This document shows, in pieces, positions 58,347 through 64,000 of a stretch of DNA of 64,000 nt; position 1 is the stretch's first letter; each line of letters starts with the position of its first letter. The position numbers and the translations under genes are program-made. This DNA comes from Cadophora sp. MPI-SDFR-AT-0126. Taxonomy: Eukaryota; Ascomycota; Leotiomycetes; Helotiales; Ploettnerulaceae. The notes beneath the pieces are model-generated. The model had not been told where the DNA came from and made no database searches. It was given only the letters and a program-made list of their open reading frames with translations. The DNA lies in assembly GCA_020747065.1 (NCBI GenBank), contig JAGMVK010000010.1, forward strand, positions 1,054,001-1,118,000, written 5' to 3'.

Positions 58347-60754
58347 ATGTTGAACCCTACTCTACTTGTCCTCTTGGCATCCGCCGGTCTCATTGAAGGC
58401 CGCTCTGTTCTTGATACAAGACATGTGGAAAGCCACATACAGAAAAGACATCATCATGGTCTTATGGAAGAACGGTCTGTCCGAGAGCCCTCGAGACGTG
58501 TCCATGCCTTCCTACACAAACGTCAGAACAACAATGATGCTAGCGGTACGACTCTTCTCGCTGACGCCATCCAAACTGGCTCTTTCACCGATGGAAGTGT
58601 CAATGGCGTGCAGAAACCTGGACAATCTGCTTCCCAAACATCCAAGAATAATTTCATCAATCTTTGCGCCGGGAAGACCTTGACAAATGGTCTTCAAGTA
58701 CTTGGAGGATCTTGTAATGGAATCCGTATGTTTCGGCGCTCTTTATATACATGCACATGATTCTAATATTGTTTAGCTATGGGTGATATTCCAGCCAAGG
58801 CAAACATGGTCTCCAGCATCATCACTTTTCCAGAGGCTGGGGATACTAGTATTGAAGCCAACACTACTTTCAAAATCACGGTCCAAATGAACAATCTTGT
58901 TGCAGGATCTTTCACGAATGCCGCATCCACTTATTATGCTGGACCTCAATTCTTGCAAGGAGGCAAGATTGTTGGGCATACACACGTGACGGTGCAAGAC
59001 ATGGGAAACAGCCTCAATCCCACTCAACCCTTGGACCCTACACAGTTCGTCTTCTTCAAGGGAATCAATGATGCTGGTAACGGACAGGGCCTTCTCTCTG
59101 CTACTGTAACCGGAGGTCTTCTTGCCGGTAATTACCGCGTGTGCACTATGTCATCTGCTTCCAACCATCAACCCGTTCTCATGCCAGTCGCTCAGCGTGG
59201 AACACCTGATGACTGCACGAAGTTTACTGTTGTTGCAGGCGGAAATTCAGGCGGTAATACTGGAGGCAACACTGGAGGCAACACTGGAGGCAACACTGGA
59301 GGCAACACTGGAGGCAATACTGGAGGCAATACTGGAGGCAATGGTGGTTCGGCTGCCTCGAGTTCTATTGAATCGACTGCTATCGAGACCGCTTCAGGCA
59401 CGGAGTCTACATCACAAGCAGAGTCTACCTCCGCTGCCGAGACAAGTACCTCTACCGAAGAAAGTACCGCTGCCGAATCAAGCAACACTGCGGCCTCTCT
59501 TTCTACAACCAAGACTCGAAAGGGGGGCAACGGCGGTAAAGCAACAACCAAAAGTTTCGCGACAGCACCTCCATTTCAAAATACAACCATTGCCCAGACC
59601 ACATCTACCAGGGCTGCCGGGAATGGCGGCAAGGGAAATGGAGGCAAGGGCAATGGTGGTAAAGGCGGAAACAATAATGTAAAGGACACGTCGAGTTCTA
59701 TCGTTATCGAAGCCTCGACAACCGCTGCATCAATTTCATCTCCCTCAATCGTTGCGATTCAAACAAGCAAGAAGGGTAACGGCAGACCAGCATTCACTGC
59801 AAAGGCTGGCGGTGGAAAGCAAGTCGTTGTCGTTCACAAGGTCATTGTCATCAAGACATTCTTCAAATTCGTCTTCTCACTAGGAGGCCTCCCGCCTGCA
59901 GTAGGAAAGAAGGGGCAATCCTTTGTTGTCTTCGAAGACCTCTTCGATGACTTCCCATCGGCTTGCGCAGCTGCTTGCGGCCACCAGTTTACCAAATGTA
60001 TAAGCTTCTCTGGTCCAGGATTCTCGTTCCAGGAATGCACATCCCAGAAGAACAAGTGCGCCAATGTTGCTAGCAGCGCTTCAGCCCCGGCTGCCCCTGA
60101 AACGGTAAGTATCCATTTGCTCTGAGTAACTAAAGGCTAATTCTTTAGGTCACCGCCACGGTCACCGTTCCGCCGACAGCGTCTGTAACTGGCAGTGTAA
60201 TTTCGGAAGTCACAGTCACGAGCACTGTTCAGGCATCCCAGGCTGCTCCAACTCTGGGAGGGGCAGAAGCTATTGCAACAAGCCCAGCCGAGAGCGAATG
60301 CGCTGTAGTGACAAACACTGTGTTCATCGACCCACCAGCTCCAACAGCAGCAGCAATCAGCTCCTGTGATGTTGTTACTTCAACTGTCTTCATTGACCCT
60401 CCATCGGCAACTGCCACTCCAGTTATCGCAGCGGCGTCTCCAATCCTCAGCTCAAAGCTCTTCCCCAACTCAACAGTCGCTCTCACCAGCGCAACATCGA
60501 CTGCAGCAGTCAGTCTACCAACCAGCGCGGCTCTAGGAGGCATTGCAGCTCCAGAGATCACCGATTCGGGAGATGCTTCACGCCCATTCGCAGTGAAGGG
60601 CAACACATTCACTACAAAATCCGCAGCCGTTCAAAGGTCGTGTGATGTGCAATTCAACGCTTGCGCGAACTCCTTCAACGGAGGAACAGCTAAAGGCTTC
60701 AATCTCGCTGATTGCAAGAAACAGCAGGATGTCTGTGTAGCTTCTGGTGCGTAA
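58347..60754 (+). CDS. Large secreted protein of the fungal family often mislabelled 'ribosomal protein s17', with GGNT repeat and Cys domains
   Basis: Exons 58347-58725, 58777-60104 and 60149-60754 give 770 residues. A signal peptide (MLNPTLLVLLASAGLIEG) is followed by a pro-like basic stretch ending in KR sites. The conserved domain (KANMVSSIITFPEAGDTSI, NAASTYYAGPQ, FFKGINDAGNGQG) spans about 150-290. A GGNT tandem, a long Ser/Thr-rich spacer likely to be O-glycosylated, and two short Cys-rich modules follow (C-x3-C and similar around 510-550, and CDVQFNAC at the end). It is probably a cell-wall or extracellular protein of unknown function. Confidence 0.88.
59238..59345 (+). repeat. 12-bp minisatellite coding for GGNT repeats
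   Basis: Nine consecutive 12-nt units read GGNS, seven GGNT, then GGNG. Four units are identical and two more differ by one base, so recent unit-number change is likely. Confidence 0.9.
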
Positions 60755-61330
60755 GAGGTGCAAGCTGTATCCCAGTGTACGATATTTCAAGACCGAGTGG
60801 TACCATGCTAGAGGATTGATGGGTTGTGATGGGGGCTGGGGAGCTTCTTGTTCTGTGTACATGTATCATTATACCACCTACCAAGCTTACAGAGTTTGGC
60901 ACTGTCAATGACACTTGATTTTTGACTATGCCTTCTCCACCTCGCCTCGCTTCGAAGTTCACACCCTGCACTGTCTCAGGAAGTTATGCTTTACTGCATT
61001 CTTGAAATATATTTCATGTCGAATTGGCTTTTGGAACATGGCGACAACTAGATATAGAGAGCCACCATTTGCGAAACCCTTAGACTAACCAACTTATGAT
61101 ATCCTCCGTGGACATCTTCGGAAGTTCGGACTGCATAATCGGATTGTCGGATAGCTACTGAATTATCATGCATAGCATCGTCTCCACTGCGTAATTTCCC
61201 TGCGATATAGCTCGGATAATCTACACTCCGACGAATTATCGCATCAGAGCTGTCGTCCAAGACTTTCCCAATCGTTGCTGTGACTGTGAGTTCGAACAAG
61301 GTTCGTGTGAGGACGTTCTTACCTATGAGT
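60755..61330. other. Convergent intergenic spacer
   Basis: 3' flanks of the secreted protein and VOC genes. No gene seen. Confidence 0.55.
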
Positions 61331-62447
61331 CTACAGCTTACTCTTCTCCAGCTTCCCATCAACATCCCGAATCGTAAACCTCCACCTTACACCCAACATG
61401 CTCACGATCTCTCCGTCAACGTGCAGTTCCTCCTTCCTCGCCTTCTCTAGGATCCCATCTCTCCTCTCTATTCCCTCAACAGCAATACCCACCTCCACCA
61501 GACCTTCACTCTTCCCCTCCTCCCCCTCACAAAATCTCAACTTCGCATTCGTAAACCCCAAATCATCCCCCTTCTCTCCCATCGCTACCCCGAAAACTTC
61601 CTCCCACTTCCTCGCCGCCCCTTGCACATCACCATCTCCAGCCTTAAGCCTCAACACCACGCTCACCAACCACAAATCCCCACACCTCCTCATCCCATCC
61701 CTATAAACCCCATACCTCTCCTTCGGACCCGCCGCATGCCACGGCGAGAACCTCTCACCCAACGGATCCGGATGTTCTGGGTCCGGATGGTGAGAGTCGA
61801 GTTCGGGCATCATGCCGCCGGGGATTCCCTTTGGATGGTATTGCACCAGGTCGCTCTCGGGAGTGGAGTGTGCGAATATGGGTTTGGCGAGGTTGTGGGT
61901 TTGGATGTGTTGGAGACGGGTGAGTGATGAGGGTGTGTGCGTTTGCATTATTATCATGTAGCCGCCTGCGGTGGAGTGAAGTTTCTGGAGATGGCGTGCT
62001 GCGGGGGCTGTGAGGTGGAAGGGGGATACGACCTGGGATTGATTAGGTTTTTTGAATCGTCTGGAGGTCTGAGACGGAAAGCGGGCTTCTGAAGTGTTGA
62101 GAAGCTTACTTCGATTATGTCACCGCCGATGGGCACTGTTTATATGATATGAGCTCGCTTGTTCTCGGAAAATGAGGAGGCGATGTGAATCGAACTTACC
62201 GAGAATGTTCTTTAATCCCCATTGCTCGACTGCTGGGTCTCGGTATATGACTTCTGTTCCTATCACTGTAGTCTTTTCAATATCAGCTGAGAATCCCGAC
62301 GGATTTGAGAAACCTGAAGGGCTTGGGAAGTTATCTTACAAGGAGATGGCTAGCTTTCTCTAAGTCCTTAGCTACAAGAGCTATTTGGCGGAGCCGAGTT
62401 GGGGCTGTACCCAGTGTTCTGGTAACATCCCTAGATTCTTTCGACAT
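61331..62447 (-). CDS. VOC-superfamily (glyoxalase-like) protein
   Basis: Exons 62447-62340, 62272-62200, 62135-62110 and 62032-61331 give 302 residues. The first half has the VOC pattern of a QIALVAKDLEKA strand-helix, then VIYRDPAVEQWGLKNILVPIGG and DIIEVVSPF, followed by GGYMIIMQT. A Glu in IIEVVSPF sits where metal is bound in relatives. YHPKGIPGGMMPELDSH is the second repeat start. Exon 3 is only 26 nt. Fungal relatives are uncharacterised and may be epimerase, lyase or lactoylglutathione-type enzymes. Confidence 0.8.
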
Positions 62448-63104
62448 GGTCAATGCTCTGTGAAGTTTCCAAAATCATTCAATGTCGACGTTCACTTGAT
62501 GTTGCCAATGATAGAGGGGAAAGTGATAACCGAGGTTGAACCTCAAAAGACAGTGAGCAGACACCAAAGTGTGAGAAGCACTCGGATTCAATACAGATTT
62601 CGACCTCGACATGAGAACAGGTTTTTATTAGAGGTATGACTTGCTCAAGGATGGTAATTGCGACAAGAGAGGGGAACATGAAGCTCGTAAGAATGACATC
62701 ACAAACTAACACGTGACACTTGTCTCCTATGGGCAACTCATTACATTGCGAGGATTTGCAGGCTGGATATATGAATATATACGATGTTTATCGCAAAGGT
62801 ATTACTGCCATTTCTTCTTGAATCTAAGGCTGGTAGACCTAAGAAGGCTGCTTTGTGGCGCATTTACTTTGACTTGCCACTGTTCTGATGTTCCAGCAGT
62901 TTCCTGTTAATGAAATGTATCTCATGTATTTTGTACCACAGTGGACATAATGAATAACGTGACGATTTCAATCCAATTCCTCTAAATAAGAATTTTGATA
63001 CAATGGTCTAGGCTGCAGCCGCCCAATCACTTGCCTCATTACCAAACGATGATTTCCTCCCTCCTCAATCTGTGCCCTTCCCAAGCCCATGAGATAACCT
63101 GTGT
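62448..63104. other. Intergenic: no gene seen
   Basis: Contains CACGTGA near 62711, upstream of the VOC gene. No coding frame. Confidence 0.5.
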
Positions 63105-63471
63105 CTACATCAGCATTTTCATTCTTTCTCCTCGATCTGTGACGTACTCATCACGAATGCCCTGCAAGATGGTAGGGTTGCCTCCCGGTTTCTTAGTGGC
63201 GAAGTCAGGTACATTAGCCGTGGATGTTTTCTAAGCGGAAATGTCAGCACTTTTCCAACCACCTAAGAAGATCGCATAACACGAAATCTTCCAAGATATG
63301 GGATGGAGTAATTTCATTCACGCCACATACCAGCGAAGAATCCTGCTTTGGTGTATCTGAATCCGCCGGTGTGCTCTCCGTACCAGCACCGCCTCTCTGT
63401 ACGGCAGCGCTTCCACTTTGGCTACCGGTGTCGTTGGTATTGGTAGTTGGCTTCTGTTCTTCGGACGACAT
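63105..63471 (-). CDS. Small hydrophilic hypothetical protein
   Basis: Exons 63471-63331 and 63230-63105 give 88 residues in phase: a Thr/Ser/Gln-rich, low-complexity first half (MSSEEQKPTTNTND start), then KTSTANVPDFATKKPGG and LQGIRDEYVTDRGERMK. There is no signal peptide, membrane segment or known domain. The second exon looks more conserved in character than the first. The intron donor GTATGT and acceptor GCTTAG are standard. Confidence 0.5.
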
Positions 63472-64000
63472 TTTGATTGAGTTGATGTAGTAGTCGTGAT
63501 ATTGCGATGGGTTGAGACGAGTAGTTGTATTGTGTTTACTTGGTGGACATCGCGGGGGGTTCATTTGTTTTTAAGCGAGCTGAGCGAGAATTCGATGACG
63601 ACAGGACTAAGTACCGAGTGATGTCAACTACAATCTTGTCAATGACTGGGGATAAAAACGTGTATTTGAATCCATTATTTGTTTCGGAGCTCTTGCAAGA
63701 TCTTAGAATATCGATATATTCAGAGTCAGAATCAGTTTGACGTAAATTATTCAAAGCTCTGTGAAGTGGGGTGCACTTCACGTGTGAATTGCATCACAAT
63801 TTGGCCTGATGAAAAAGCAAGCTGCTTCTTTCTCGTCGAATAGCCAATAATAATTTGAACCTCTTGCAACTTGAAATATGTGCCTATCGACTATCTTTTA
63901 AGGTACTTTAACTTGTAGTAAGCTAGATTGGTTGACTAGTCCTGGGATGGCCATTCAATGATTGCTGCTTGTATTTGTCCTCACTTACACTATATCGTAC
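63472..64000. other. AT-rich right end, no gene seen
   Basis: Promoter side of the small hydrophilic gene. Nothing else is recognisable up to the window edge. Confidence 0.5.

Overview
The window is nuclear DNA of a filamentous ascomycete (Pezizomycotina). This rests on genes split by short introns of about 45-110 nt with GTANGT-type donors, Zn2Cys6 transcription factors, a DIM-2-type DNA methyltransferase, a 2EXR-domain protein, a Dug2 glutathione-degradation peptidase, and several fungal secreted proteins. The repertoire would suit a Leotiomycete, but the sequence alone does not prove the class. I rebuilt 27 protein-coding genes and one degraded gene by joining exons and checking reading phase across each junction. 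There is no sign of bacterial operons, rRNA, CRISPR or an intact transposon. I found no tRNA by eye, which is a weak test.

Layout. 1-3949: the 5' part of a Na+/phosphate symporter (Pho89/PHO-4) with a CACGTGGG phosphate-control site, then a decayed secreted 5'-nucleotidase/phosphoesterase remnant. 4199-15734: an oxidative block holding an SDR, a Zn2Cys6 regulator, a VAO-type flavoprotein oxidase, a heme-thiolate peroxidase and a plant-like fatty-acid alpha-dioxygenase. This is the best candidate for an undescribed oxylipin or aldehyde pathway. 16164-19389: an Ntn-type asparaginase and an SMP-30/gluconolactonase gene with a one-base frameshift in a G8 run.

20655-28778: a second possible cluster with a PNPOx-ferredoxin reductase fusion, an SDR, a Zn2Cys6 regulator and a PLP serine/threonine dehydratase. 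29504-46001: a TAPT1-type membrane protein, a dienelactone-hydrolase-like protein that has lost two catalytic residues, the DIM-2 methyltransferase, a 2EXR protein, DUG2 and a small acidic protein.

47507-63471: a TDT-family transporter, a UNC93-like MFS protein, an MDR reductase with a GC-AG intron, a secreted DUF302 protein, TIM17, a large secreted protein with a GGNT minisatellite, a VOC/glyoxalase-like protein and a small hydrophilic protein. Housekeeping genes (TIM17, DUG2, TAPT1-like, DIM-2) are interspersed with accessory metabolism, as is usual for a fungal chromosome arm.
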